From: Septoria linicola
Lineage: Eukaryota; Ascomycota; Dothideomycetes; Mycosphaerellales; Mycosphaerellaceae
Direction: 5' to 3'
Length of the DNA: 64,000 bases
Assembly (NCBI GenBank): GCA_024114885.1
Contig: CP099419.1
Span: 124,001-188,000 of the forward strand
A model generated the notes under the pieces. It saw only the letters and a program-made list of their open reading frames with translations, made no database searches and was not told where the DNA came from. The first letter of the stretch is position 1, and every line of letters starts with the position of its first letter. Position numbers and translations under genes: made by a program. This document shows, in pieces, positions 21,314 through 31,332 of the stretch.

Positions 21314-23623
21314 CTATCGACGCCCCAGATAGCTCGCACCAAAGTCCTCGACCCATTGCCTGCCTCCATTCAGCCCATGACTGTTGTTCAGTGTGCGCGC
21401 ATCCCGCTGAGCAGCTGCCACCTTGGTCTGCAAATCTTGTGCACCAGTGCCGATTTTCTGCAGCTGCACCAGATGGCTGTTGAGAATGCCAACAATCTGC
21501 CTCAGTGGGTCACCATTTGCACCTTCATCAGCGGCAGACTTGTTGCTCGCCAGCTTGCCAGAAGTGACGTTGATCTCATCAACCATGTCGGTCAAGCTGT
21601 TTTGCAGATCCCCGAGACGTCCCGCACAGTTCTCGGCAGTCTTGTAAGTGCGCTCACGCTCAGCGTCCACACCTCCAATGCCATCCTCGCCGACGCCACT
21701 GTTCTGCATCATCTTGTCCACTTCTTCTTCATACTTGTCGAGGAAGTGCTCGATCTCGTGCTGAGTGTGTTCGACGTTGGTCAATTGTCGCTCGACTTCG
21801 CTGCAGTCTCGTTCGGCTTGAAAGCATCGTCCATAAAGTGTGCTGATCTTGGTGCTGTTCTCGACAAGCTGACGATCCCAAGTACTTACGCGCTTGGCGA
21901 GATTCTGGAACGTCTTTTGGTGCTGAGTGAGGGATGTTGACCACATGGTGAGAACCTCGTCGAGCGATTTGTGAGCCAGACGTGAGCCTCCACTTGGAGC
22001 AGCACCAGCCGCGCTTGCTGGGCCGCCTGCAGTTGCGGTGGCACCGCCTGTATTTGTGTTGGCTGCTGCAGTACCGGCTGTTGCTGTATTGGTAGATGGT
22101 GCTGCAGCGGACGAGGCTGGAGCTGCACCGCCAAAAAGGCCGCCAGATGGAGCAGCACTTGCAGTTGCGCCACCACCGAGAGTGCCGCCAGTCGAGCTCG
22201 AAGTTGCGGTCGTCGCAGGTTGTGCTGGTGCCGATGTTCCAGCACCGCCAAAGAGGCCCCCAGTTGCTGGTCTCGGAGCAGCAGCGGATCCACCGAAGAG
22301 ACTGGGTGCTGTCGTCGCCGGAGCTGGGGCGGCAGAAGTCGTTCTTGCGCCGCCTAGCCCGCCTAGTGACGGAGCAGGAGTGCTCGAAGTTGCACCACTG
22401 GTTGTGGTTTGATTACCCCCGAACAAGCTCGCACCTGCGGCTGGCGTCGCTGCTGCGGGCCTAGAACCGCCAAAGAGACCTCCAGTGGATGATCCAGTCT
22501 GCTGTGTGCCAGGCGTAGACGAAGGGAAGAGACTGCTTCCAGTGGTACCGGAGCTCTTAGCAGTGGTGGCAGGTGTAGCTGATGCCGTGGTAGTATTGTT
22601 AGCAGCGGCTGTGAAGAGGTTTGTCGTAGGTGGCGCTGTGCTCGTAGTGCTGCCAGATGCTGCCGTGCTCGATGTTGTTGCAGGTGTATTGGCACCAAAG
22701 AGGGTGGAAGAGGCTGGCTTGGGAGAACTGCTGGCACCACCTCCCAACATTGAGCCTCCGCCAGTGGAGAAGCCTAGTCCTCCAGAAGTGTTGTGCTGGC
22801 CACCAAACAGCCCACCAGACGGCGCTGCCGATGCTGTGTTGGTCTTGTTCCCGAAGAGTGTGGTGCTCCCAGTGCTTGCAGGAGTGCTGGAACCAGCCTG
22901 CTGCTGCTGGCCTCCGAATAGATTGCCGCTGCCGCCGGCCGTACTGCTCGATATTGTGTTGCTCTGTGTACCGCCGAAGAGGCCACCACTCGCTGGCTTT
23001 GCGCCTCCAAACAGACCTCCAGGACCACTAGTCGGAGCTGTGGTTTGTGCTCCAAAGAGAGTAGGCGCCTGCTTTGGCTCGCCCGCTGGAGTGGTGGAAG
23101 CGCCAAAGCTCCCCGTTGTGCCTCCTCCGAAGAGTCCTCCAGGCTTGTTCGCGGTCGGTGTGCTGCTACCACTCGGCGCGGACGCCTGTGCGAAAGGGTT
23201 GCTGCCGGGCTCACTCTTCTTCGCTGTGGCAGCACCAAACAGAACGCTACCAGGAGCTACCATATTGCCGCTCCCTGATGTGCCTGCAGTCGATTGTGCT
23301 GGTGTCTGTTGTGTTTGTGCGCCGAATAGCGAAGGCGAGCTCATGCCGCTGTTTGTGTTGGTGTTTCCGAACAGACTCGCGCCGCCAGATACACCGCCGC
23401 CAAACAGCCCACCGGTCGATGACGGAGCCGTCGATGCGTTGCTTCCAAAAAGCCCTCCACCAGATGAGCTCGAATTAGTTGTGCTGCCGCCGCCGAAAAG
23501 GTTCCCTGGAGTGGTGCTGGTCGTGTTGCTGCCGCCGCCAAAAAGTCCTCCGCCTGACGATGAAGAGTTTGGTGTCGCATTCCCGAAGGAAAAAGTCGGC
23601 GGCTTGTTCTTATCGTCTGCCAT
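21314..23623 (-). CDS. NSP1: NSP1/NUP62-type FG nucleoporin
   Basis: A single exon encodes 769 residues. The first 550 are low-complexity Gly/Ser/Thr/Ala with dozens of GLFG, SLFG and LFGG repeats (FSFGNATP near the start, ADDKNKPP before it). These are the disordered FG repeats that form the permeability barrier of the nuclear pore. The last 210 residues form the Nsp1_C coiled coil: SLDEVLTMWSTSLTQHQKTF, RVSTWDRQLVENSTKISTLY, ERQLTNVEHTQHEIEHFLDK. This part binds the Nup57/Nup49 and Nup82 partners in yeast. Length and architecture fit fungal Nsp1. The FG type is GLFG-rich, unlike the FSFG-rich yeast protein. The long plus-strand frame opposite is a shadow of this repetitive codon use. Confidence 0.92.
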   Translation of the reverse strand: MADDKNKPPTFSFGNATPNSSSSGGGLFGGGSNTTSTTPGNLFGGGSTTNSSSSGGGLFGSNASTAPSSTGGLFGGGVSGGASLFGNTNTNSGMSSPSLFGAQTQQTPAQSTAGTSGSGNMVAPGSVLFGAATAKKSEPGSNPFAQASAPSGSSTPTANKPGGLFGGGTTGSFGASTTPAGEPKQAPTLFGAQTTAPTSGPGGLFGGAKPASGGLFGGTQSNTISSSTAGGSGNLFGGQQQQAGSSTPASTGSTTLFGNKTNTASAAPSGGLFGGQHNTSGGLGFSTGGGSMLGGGASSSPKPASSTLFGANTPATTSSTAASGSTTSTAPPTTNLFTAAANNTTTASATPATTAKSSGTTGSSLFPSSTPGTQQTGSSTGGLFGGSRPAAATPAAGASLFGGNQTTTSGATSSTPAPSLGGLGGARTTSAAPAPATTAPSLFGGSAAAPRPATGGLFGGAGTSAPAQPATTATSSSTGGTLGGGATASAAPSGGLFGGAAPASSAAAPSTNTATAGTAAANTNTGGATATAGGPASAAGAAPSGGSRLAHKSLDEVLTMWSTSLTQHQKTFQNLAKRVSTWDRQLVENSTKISTLYGRCFQAERDCSEVERQLTNVEHTQHEIEHFLDKYEEEVDKMMQNSGVGEDGIGGVDAERERTYKTAENCAGRLGDLQNSLTDMVDEINVTSGKLASNKSAADEGANGDPLRQIVGILNSHLVQLQKIGTGAQDLQTKVAAAQRDARTLNNSHGLNGGRQWVEDFGASYLGRR

Positions 23624-24392
23624 TTTCGCAGCTATTGTGCGATAATGACAATTGGATTGGTGATGCGAATAGCCGTTGCTATTGTGCTTATTGTGCAGCT
23701 GTTTCGAGAGCTTCAGCAGCGTCGCGCTTCACTTGCACGCGCTGGGCGGGAGGACGGGAAGTCTAAAATGCCAAGGATTGTTCTTGACGACGGGCGAGGC
23801 GGATGCAACGATTCTCTGTCCTCACACTCTTGCTTTGATGATGCAGGAGGGCTTCCATTTGTCCAGGCCCAGCACTGCAGAAAGTAGATGAGGTTCTAAG
23901 CTAGCAGATGATACCGACAAGCATGACAAAGAAGCCCTTCACGCATCCGAAGGCCGCAGTCTTAAGACAGAGCCTAGTATGCCACTACTCTTCACATGCT
24001 GCTGATTCTCAATTCAATCGAGCGCACAAGTTTCACCATAGCTATGCCTCGAGAGTACTAACAATAGTCTCACCGGCCTCCCGGCAACTCTCACTTTCTC
24101 CAAGACCAAGACACAAGAACCACAGCACAAGAGCCAAGCGCTGCCTTCAACGATCTTCACTGGGCAAAGTATATATCATGCTCAACAGTATCTCTTCTCT
24201 GCTCATCACACACTCAACGTCTCACACACACAAGATGACAACGCCTTCTTTCCAAGAGAAGCTCACCTCACCCTCCAACCCACCTACACATCATCCACCA
24301 CCAACACAGTAACACTCTCCACCCTCTTCCTCGATCTCCCACTACAATGGCACCTCCTCCTCATCATCAACACCCATATCCTGCTCTTCCTC
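23624..24392. other. Divergent intergenic region
   Basis: It lies between the start of the nucleoporin gene (minus) and a membrane-protein gene (plus). It is pyrimidine-rich towards the right and has a TATATAT at about 24,168. The open frames lack support. Confidence 0.4.
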
Positions 24393-24782
24393 ATGGCTCT
24401 GATCTGGCTGCCAATCCTATTTCTCTCACCATACCAGGAATACTTTCACAATCCAAAACAGCATCAATACCCGCCATTCTTCTTCGGAGTCTACATGGCG
24501 TGCTCGATCACGATTATGATTCCGATGCTGTATGGAGAGCTGTATGAGGCGTATGATCGCTGGCGAGGTCTACGAGATGAGATAGATGCGACGGAGCGGA
24601 CTTGGCAGGTTCGAGTGATTGAGTTTCTTCGGACTCGGGGAGGCAGAGTGGTGATCGGGGCCTTGTTCGCTCGCAAGGCACTGTGGACTCTTCCGCAGCT
24701 CTTGCACAAAGGTCCTCACGAGATGGGCTTCACAGTCGGAACGTACATCTTCTTGTTGTTCTTCGTGGCGAAGAGGTATTGA
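24393..24782 (+). CDS. Small multi-pass membrane protein, unrecognised
   Basis: The ATG at 24,393 opens a 129-residue frame. It has a hydrophobic N-terminus (MALIWLPILFLSPYQEYF), a second helix (FFGVYMACSITIMIPMLYGE), a basic-acidic loop (RWRGLRDEIDATERTWQ) and a last helix (FTVGTYIFLLFFVAKRY). The same frame stays open upstream without an ATG and adds LQWHLLLIINTHILLFL, which would be another helix. The true start may therefore lie in an upstream exon that I could not place. The Lys-Arg-Tyr end resembles a dibasic ER-retrieval tail, which is weak evidence for an ER location. No family was recognised. Confidence 0.55.
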   Translation: MALIWLPILFLSPYQEYFHNPKQHQYPPFFFGVYMACSITIMIPMLYGELYEAYDRWRGLRDEIDATERTWQVRVIEFLRTRGGRVVIGALFARKALWTLPQLLHKGPHEMGFTVGTYIFLLFFVAKRY

Positions 24783-25006
24783 GACGTGGGTACGGACTGT
24801 TCTCAGGTCATAAAGATCGTGTCATCCCTGCATCACCTATCCTACACAGCTGGCCAACCTTTGACCTGGAGTGCTGAGTATCCTCACCAACTGCTATGCA
24901 ACAAAGACAATGCAACGCCAGAGCCTGTCCAGGCCACGATTGCACATTCATACGAGACCGATCCAACCACGCGCCAGAAATGCAAGTCAAGTCAATGTGC
25001 TCCAGC

Positions 25007-25691
25007 TCATACCACATCATCGGTGATGTCCCTGTGTCGCGCCGTGACCTTTCTCTTGAACTCCTCCATGTCCGAATCCCAGAGTGCCGCCGCTTCGCCG
25101 TTGAGTGGTGATGAGCTGTGGATGATGTGTTAGCGCCATCATCGTTTCTTTAGATCATGGTATACCCACTTGTTCGGCTCTCCGAGCAAGCTCTGGATGC
25201 TCAAGAGCACACTCCCTGTGTTCAGCACAGCACTCCATGCGCCCTCCTTGCCCTCGCCGCCTGGCTTGAGAATGTCCAAGCAGATGCGCCCGCTGAAGTC
25301 GACGTTGGGATGGTAGATGGGCGTCTTGAAGAGCACTTCTGGTGGCGAGTAGGGGTAGTTCGCAGGGTATGAAAGTGTGAGCTTTAGCGTGAGGTTCTCG
25401 TAGGGTGTTGCTGAAGGGCCGACGATCGTGGCGTTCCAGAAGGTCATGTCTGAGGATGGGAATGCAGAGAGGCCGGGCGTGGGAGAAGTCATGAGCGCCA
25501 TCAGCTCTGACTGGAGCCTGTCGGGGTAAATCGTTAGTTAGTGATGCGATCAAGTTGCAGCTGAATCAAGGGCAAAGGTACCTCTTGATAACATTCCCAT
25601 TCTGCATAGCTGGAGCAGCTCTGTTTCCGCCTTTAGTCTGAGCGGTCGAGGGAGCAGAAGCCATAGTCGAAGTGCCCAACCTGTTGGCCAT
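25007..25691 (-). CDS. Ubiquitin-conjugating enzyme E2, UBE2C/Ubc11 type
   Basis: Three exons, 25,691-25,582, 25,517-25,170 and 25,115-25,007, give 188 residues. The introns are 64 and 54 bp, GT-AG, the first with a CTAACTAAC branch site. The last exon replaces a false stop read into the second intron and gives LLGEPNNSSPLNGEAAALW. The E2 fold is complete: VIKRLQSELMALM at helix 1, PYSPPEVLF, HPN (about 106-108) and catalytic Cys116 in GRICLDIL. The ISAFP-like GLSAFPSSD and the low-complexity N-terminus of about 35 residues match the UBE2C group, which works with the anaphase-promoting complex to ubiquitinate mitotic cyclins. Assignment to UBE2C rather than another E2 is inferred from these blocks. 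Confidence 0.88.
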
Positions 25692-26206
25692 TTCTCGATG
25701 TGTCGTAGAGGAAGCTAGTCGATCGAGGATCGGTCTCGAGCAGCAGGCGTCAATTCGAGGCTGCGGAATAATGCAGGAATGTCAAAGCTGTGCAGATACT
25801 GGTGCAGCTCGAGTATGAATGTTCGTGAAGCGTTGCACAGTGTGAAATGTCTGTAGGATGCACAAAGTGTCTGAAGAAGAGCTGTGGAAGCGCTCGTGCT
25901 TGCCGTTGCTAGGATAAACACAGAGAGGGCAGTCTTGGCGGGCAGGCACGACTGGGGTCACGTCAGCAAGTCGTTTCGTGAACTTCACGCGTCTTGAAAC
26001 ACTTCACGCTTCACGTTTCACACAACGCTCCGATGGGATGGTTCAAGTCATCTTCGATCGATTGTCTGTGCGCTATAAGTAACTACTCTCCCAGCGTTCC
26101 TGTCCTGAGACCAAACACAACGCTGAGCATAGAATGAAGCTCATCAGCATCGGCCTCCAGTGGTGGTGACCTTGCGCATCATTGCATTGAGATTCCGTCT
26201 CACTGT

Positions 26207-26920
26207 CTACTCCAAGAAATCAGGCATACCCCACCAGAGCATGTACCGGATCTGAACGCTCAACGCCGCCCGATCCGGCGATTCGCGATACGCTGTCGGA
26301 CCGCCCACCACGGTGATGCTTCCGATCATACGCTTGGAAATGCTGTCTCGGTCGCGTACGGCCTTGCATGCCACGAAGACAGTGTCCCAGTAACGCCACT
26401 CGACTGGAACAGCTCGCTGGCTCGGCGGCGTACGCCGCAGCACGTCGATCTTCCACAGTCCGGACTTGTCGACCATCGTGCAGATGCGCTTGTGCTCATA
26501 GCCGACCCGGACTTTGGCATGACATGTTAAGGTGAAGTTTGTGATCTGGTCTAGATCCCTATCCAGACAGTGTTTCTGTGTAATTGATGTTGGGAGTGGC
26601 TGCTCGTCGTAGTCGTGATGGAACTTGATCTCACGCCAGAACTTGCGATAGGCTTCGAGGTACATGCCGCGCGCTTCTTTGTTGACCGTTTGGCAGGTGG
26701 AGAGTCTACATGGCATTAGTAAGAAGCACACTGCGCGTGAAGAAGCCAGGTCTTACAGATTCTTGACTGGCGGCTTAGCATCGAATAGTGCGACGACCTC
26801 GCCAGGCTCGTGTTCGGTCGTAAATGCCAACTCGTAGATGTTGTTACGCAGCTCGGCTGGAAGGAGGTCGAGCAAGAAGCATGGGTTTGAGAACTCGGAG
26901 GTATGTGCGTCGAGAGACAT
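26207..26920 (-). CDS. F-box-like family protein, intact copy
   Basis: Exons 26,920-26,757 and 26,705-26,207 join over a 51-bp intron (GTAAGA...TGTAG) to give 220 residues. The N-terminus has FLLDLLPAELRNNIYELAF, the F-box-like motif common in ascomycete proteins of unknown role. The splice falls in KPPVKNLLSTCQTVNKEARG. Then come YRKFWREIKF, LDRDLDQITNFTL and a C-terminal SVQIRYMLWWG. Two decayed relatives with the same splice site or the same blocks lie further right on the same strand. Function is unknown; substrate recognition for ubiquitination is only a family-level guess. Confidence 0.75.
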
Positions 26921-27322
26921 GTCAGTGGATTCACTGCTAGGTCGTAGTCTTTATGCCCGGAGTGAGCGATAGACCACGTACCTCTCTGTCATGGCGGCTT
27001 TTGGCTCTTCTGCAGGCAATGGTCCCGCATTTGAGGCGTTGATATCACCAAAGGGTGGAGAGCGCGTCCAACGACGCGAAAGTGGATGTTGTGAGTTCTG
27101 TCGAAAGCGAGAGTGTTTGGAGGCCAAGATCTGTACAATGCACCTCGAGCTCACAAGCACTGGCTACAGGACACGTGCAGCTTCTGGCACCGCAGAGCGG
27201 CAGTCCAATTATTGACTGGTGCACCGACAGGTATGCACAAATACCCACAACGGAGGAGATAACGTGAGAAGCCGGGAAAGTGGAGTTTCGACCAGCTAAA
27301 AGCGTTGGCCAGGTAGAGGCGC

Positions 27323-27354
27323 ACTTCACTTCACTTCACTTCACTTCACTTCAC
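27323..27354. repeat. (ACTTC)n microsatellite
   Basis: Six and a half perfect head-to-tail copies of ACTTC, about 400 bases upstream of the intact F-box-like gene. Similar CTTCAC words occur near 25,980. Confidence 0.9.
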
Positions 27355-27517
27355 ATGCGACCGTCTTGCAAGGACAGCGTCTTCCGCATTCTAGCTATCG
27401 TGCCGCCCAGTAACTCCGTACACGAATTTCACCCAGTGGCAGTCGTGGACTCATGCTTCCTTGGCAAAGACTTGCACAGCTATCGATCAGGTCCCATTCC
27501 TTCTTCGTCGGCAGTAC

Positions 27518-28239
27518 TTAGAGCGCCACCATCCCCTTCAGCATGTATCGGATTTGGAAGCTCCGTGGCACCTCTTCCTCCAAGTTGAAGCGTTCGATCG
27601 ACTCAAGACTGGGCGGCCCGCATTCTTTGCATCTCAACTCACAATGCTCGTAGGACCTGTGATCTCCATCCACGAAACTGCATCGAGTGTACCCCGACCA
27701 TCGCTCAGCCCACTCGGCATTTCCAGACGACTCCGAAGAATCTGCACGACTCTCACTGGCAAACCGCCAAATGCCCTCCCGAGCGAGCATCGTTTATACA
27801 GTTCGAGATTCAACCCCGGGCAGGCTGATTGCATCGACAGATGTGATGGTCATGCTTGTGATTTGGTCCAAGTCTCGGTCGAGAACACTCTGCTTCATTG
27901 GGGACTGTGTAATCCGTCGTGCGTGTTCATACTCATTGTAATAGAACTTGGTCTCGCGCCAGTACTTCTGATAAGCCTGCTTGTAGCAAGCACGAGCCTC
28001 CTGGTTGGCAAGCCTGCTGCAGGTGAGCAGTCTACCAAGCTATCGATCAGCGACCAAGGGATTGTTAAAAGAGCTGAATATACTAACAGATTCTTGCTGG
28101 GTGGCTTAGGAGCGAAGATTGCAACGGCATCATTTAGCTTATGGTGACTTGTAAAGGCCATTTCGTAGACGCGGACTCGCAGTTCTGCCGGGAGCTTTTT
28201 CAACAGCAGGCACGACTTAGGCTCCCCGGGACTCTTCAT
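27518..28239 (-). pseudogene. F-box-like paralogue with one premature stop
   Basis: Exon 1 begins at an ATG (28,239) and reads LLLKKLPAELRVRVYEMAF. A 56-bp intron (28,032-28,087) sits at the same position as in the intact copy (KPPSKNL | LTCSRLANQEAR). The second exon runs YQKYWRETKFYY, VLDRDLDQITSMTI, then a TAA (27,794-27,796). It resumes in frame with TMLAREGIWRFAS and ends RSFQIRYMLKGMVAL at 27,518. The third copy has TYTLLVAEGIGR at the aligned place, so the TAA probably replaced a sense codon such as CAA. That single C-to-T change fits RIP. If the stop is read as the true end, the product would be a shortened protein. Confidence 0.65.
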
Positions 28240-29208
28240 GACGCGGGATGAATGGCTAGTGATATCACTGCAAAAGATCAGTACGTCGTCCGCATTGCGT
28301 TTCAAAAGCGAACAACAACTCACGCCTCCGACCAATGATCAGCCAACTATTCTCCAGGCAGGTATGGCTCCAGCAACCACTCTGCCACTCTATGTAGTGT
28401 CTGGGCGTACGCGACCTTATATTGCGAGTCTGTCAGAAGCGAGGCAGTGTTCTGAGACAGTCTGCGGTGAAGCTCGTATCCACTAGCACTGCCGGCCCTT
28501 AGAGCCCTCCATCCCAGCAACACAGCCACAATATCAGATTCAATGTAACCTTGTATCGAGGGCTGATGGTCTGTTGACATCAGCCAGACAGATCGTTATA
28601 GGCGAAAGTACGCAAGTGAACAAATTGGAAATATTGAGATGTGAAGACAGAAAAAAGCAAGTTTTGCTCAAGAACTGTAAGATTGTTGCTGTCATTGTCA
28701 ATTACACCATCAAAAGGCAAGTCTGCGCAGGGAAACGCAGCAGAGTAAAAAGCACGTATGGTAAAGGAGCGATGCAACATGGCGAGCAAGTGAGGCCAGG
28801 GACACGACGTCTCACTTTTCACACGACGTGCTTATGCCTCGGGATACGGCAAGGAATATGGAGGCGAGAACAAAAGGACAACGAAATAACAGTTCAATTT
28901 TAAGCAATCAAATGCATCGAGTTCCTCATCTGATCAGTGCAACCTCTTGCTTTCAGTCCGCCAGCTTGGATCACTTTCTGTCAATGAGATTGTTGCGAGA
29001 ACATCGCGCCTCTTCTGGTACAAAGCTGCTTGCCTTATGCCCTCCTTTGATTCTGATTTGACTGTCCAACCATTGCGATCGATTGACATCCACGAGAAAA
29101 GCGCGATGAGGGCAGCGCTACTCATGGAACACTGATATTGGTCACCTCCACGTCATGTAGGCCTTCGTCTACCATTAATGCGCTCGTACCACATCCTGCA
29201 CCATCCTT
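28240..29208. other. Intergenic, no supported gene
   Basis: About 1 kb between two F-box-like relics. The short frames show nothing recognisable. Confidence 0.35.
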
Positions 29209-29575
29209 TCACACCGCCATCAGCCAGAACGTGTGCCGGATCTGGATACTCAAAGGCACTTGCTCAGCCAAGTGCCCATCTTCCGCCGCTTCACTGCCAC
29301 TCGAGTGATACTCGTTGAATTCCACGTGCCCAAATTGATGAGCAACGGACCTGTTGGGGCAAGGTTCACACCTGAAGTATGTTGAAGCGATCTCGACCCA
29401 TTCAACAGCTGTCGAAGGTCCACTTGGCTGGATAGGCCCTTGCTCACCGGTATACCGCCCAATGCCTTCGGCAACAAGCAACGTGTAAGTGGCTATGGTT
29501 TCGGTTCCGGGCTGATCGATAGCTGTCATCTTGAGGTTCGTAATCTGTTCCAAGTCTCTGTTGCTCTCGAATGGC
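29209..29575 (-). pseudogene. F-box-like paralogue, truncated
   Basis: Only the second half of the family is present: NRDLEQITNLKMTAIDQPGT, TYTLLVAEGIGRYTGEQ and a C-terminal VPLSIQIRHTFWLMAV before a TGA at 29,209. An in-frame TAG stands just upstream of PFESNRDLEQIT (about 29,580). No F-box-like N-terminus is found further upstream on this strand. It is therefore the C-terminal remnant of a third copy. It keeps 100 codons open, so it either decayed recently by truncation or is still translated as a fragment. Confidence 0.55.
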
Positions 29576-30152
29576 TATCCAGTACTCACGCGTCCATCTT
29601 GCGGCCGTCGGGCTGTGTCGAAGGCATGCCCTCAAGTGGAGGATCCGCCATGTTGTGCGATGGCTCGACGCACTTGTTGGTCGTTGTAGGTGCTGTCGAA
29701 AGTGCGAAAGACTATCGAAGAATTGTGTGCTGCAGCTTACTCCTCCTACATGCACTGACCACCCAGCAAACGAGAAAGAAGAAAACATGCAGCTTCACTT
29801 ACGAAGCGGGGCCCGCTCCTGCACTAGACCGACAAGCAGACCAGGTACCAAAAAACACGTTGAAAAGTGATTGACAGAAAGAAGAAAAGTAAAGTTGAGC
29901 TCAGTTAACACGAGTGTATCATTATCATTACACCAACACTACAGTCATGCTCAGGCCTCTTCGCAAGCAAAGAAAAGCACGCCTAAACGCCCGAAACGCC
30001 ATGAACGTCTATCAACACTCACAAATGCAAAGAGTTCTTCCAGTCATTGGCCTGGTCGCTCACCACTCACCGTCATTGCCTACGAGGTCACCGCACTGAC
30101 GAACTGCTCAAGCTTACCTGAAAGCACGTCAGGCCTACGCGCCCGATGCAGT
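29576..30152. other. Intergenic, no supported gene
   Basis: Short overlapping frames only. The missing N-terminal half of the third F-box-like copy is not found here. Confidence 0.35.
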
Positions 30153-30899
30153 TCATCGGAAACGATCCCAAAGGTTACGCTTCTTCTTACCTTGCGGTTC
30201 ACGCGGAGGAGACTGGTCAGACAAGTCGAAGCCTCGCATGTAAATGTCTTTGCGGGCTCTTGCCTCTTCTAGCGATATCATTGGGACGGCGGGAGGGAGA
30301 CTGGCAGCCCCCTGTTCGACAGGCACGGTCGTAGTAGGATCGGCGGCAGCTGGTGCCTTAGGCTCGCAAGGGAACTTCTTGCCGGGAGTCGCAGCATGGT
30401 TAGCTGGATCCCACCAAGAAGGACTGCGAGGAGGGATGTTGATGCCAAGGGACGGACGAGGTCGACGCTCGCGAAAAGTCTCTCGAGGTTCAGGGATGAC
30501 GACGCGCTCTGGTTCATGGCCAGTGGCGGTCGTTGGCCGTCTCGGTACTGGCTTGCGATACGCAGGGTCGCGTTGGGCTCGTCCAGCAGCTGTCGCGGGC
30601 CGCTGCGCCGTTGCAGGTCTTTGAGGGACAGGCTTCCGGTAAGCAGGGTCGCGCGCAGCTGGCATCTGTGGCAGTGGATTTGGAGCTGGAGTCTGGTCAG
30701 TAGCAGTGGCGGGGCGCTTTGGCTCAGGCTTTGACGGAGCAGCGCCTGCAGTCTGCTGAACGGAAGCAGATCGTGCAGGCGTCTGCTGAGCCTTAGCGCG
30801 CTGCTGAGAGATATGCAGTGTGTAGAACATGTCGCTGATGCCAAAGTCACGCTCTACTGCAAGCTTGTCTTCGAGCCACTTCCACGATGCTCCAGTCAT
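30153..30899 (-). CDS. Pro/Arg-rich hypothetical protein
   Basis: An uninterrupted 248-residue frame starts at an ATG (30,899). The first 30 residues look folded (SWKWLEDKLAVERDFGISDM). The middle is disordered and repeats the unit RDPAYRKPVPQRPATA twice, with PxxP motifs that could bind SH3 domains. A conserved-looking tail follows: MISLEEARARKDIYMRGFDL and KKKRNLWDRFR. The basic end could be a nuclear-localisation or membrane-contact signal. I do not recognise the family. Codon use and the long frame with a good start support a real gene. Confidence 0.6.
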   Translation of the reverse strand: MTGASWKWLEDKLAVERDFGISDMFYTLHISQQRAKAQQTPARSASVQQTAGAAPSKPEPKRPATATDQTPAPNPLPQMPAARDPAYRKPVPQRPATAQRPATAAGRAQRDPAYRKPVPRRPTTATGHEPERVVIPEPRETFRERRPRPSLGINIPPRSPSWWDPANHAATPGKKFPCEPKAPAAADPTTTVPVEQGAASLPPAVPMISLEEARARKDIYMRGFDLSDQSPPREPQGKKKRNLWDRFR

Positions 30900-31332
30900 G
30901 TCGAGAGATAGGGTATAGTCTTGTCGGTGGCGGCGGGTTAGTTAGTCTTAACGGCTTTTGCAGTGGTTTGTTGGTGGAGCGCTTTCCTGGTTCGCTGGTC
31001 TCGTGGCAGAGGTCTTCTTGCAGTGCTTGACTGTGCTGAAAACGTCTGTCTCGAGGTGCGAATGAGGATAGAACTGGACCTTAGATTCTCGAGGACGCGA
31101 CACACCTTTTAACAATTCAGCTGTGATCTCCTGACATGGGCAACGTTGGAAGGTTTCTTTGACCATTGTCCCTGCTTGAGCTGGACTATGAGACTCTTCT
31201 TTGTTCGCCAGAGCACCAATTCATGCATTGTTGGTCACCTTTGTGCTGCCATACAAGTTGAACAAAGCTCTTGTTTCCTTTGTGTTCACTCAATTGCTGT
31301 GCACATTCATGGCGAGTAGGCGAGTCTGTCGA
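30900..31332. other. Intergenic, no supported gene
   Basis: About 430 bases between two minus-strand genes: the 3' side of the TDG gene and the 5' side of the Pro-rich gene. Nothing recognisable. Confidence 0.35.

Noticed and set aside
22485..23645. Long plus-strand frame of 386 residues opposite the nucleoporin gene
   Set aside because: It is the mirror of repetitive GLFG codons; composition is Pro/Leu/Val-rich with no domain, while the minus strand gives a full Nsp1.
23908..24312. Plus-strand frame of 134 residues before the small membrane protein
   Set aside because: Low-complexity Thr/Pro/His composition of a leader; does not splice obviously to the next frame.
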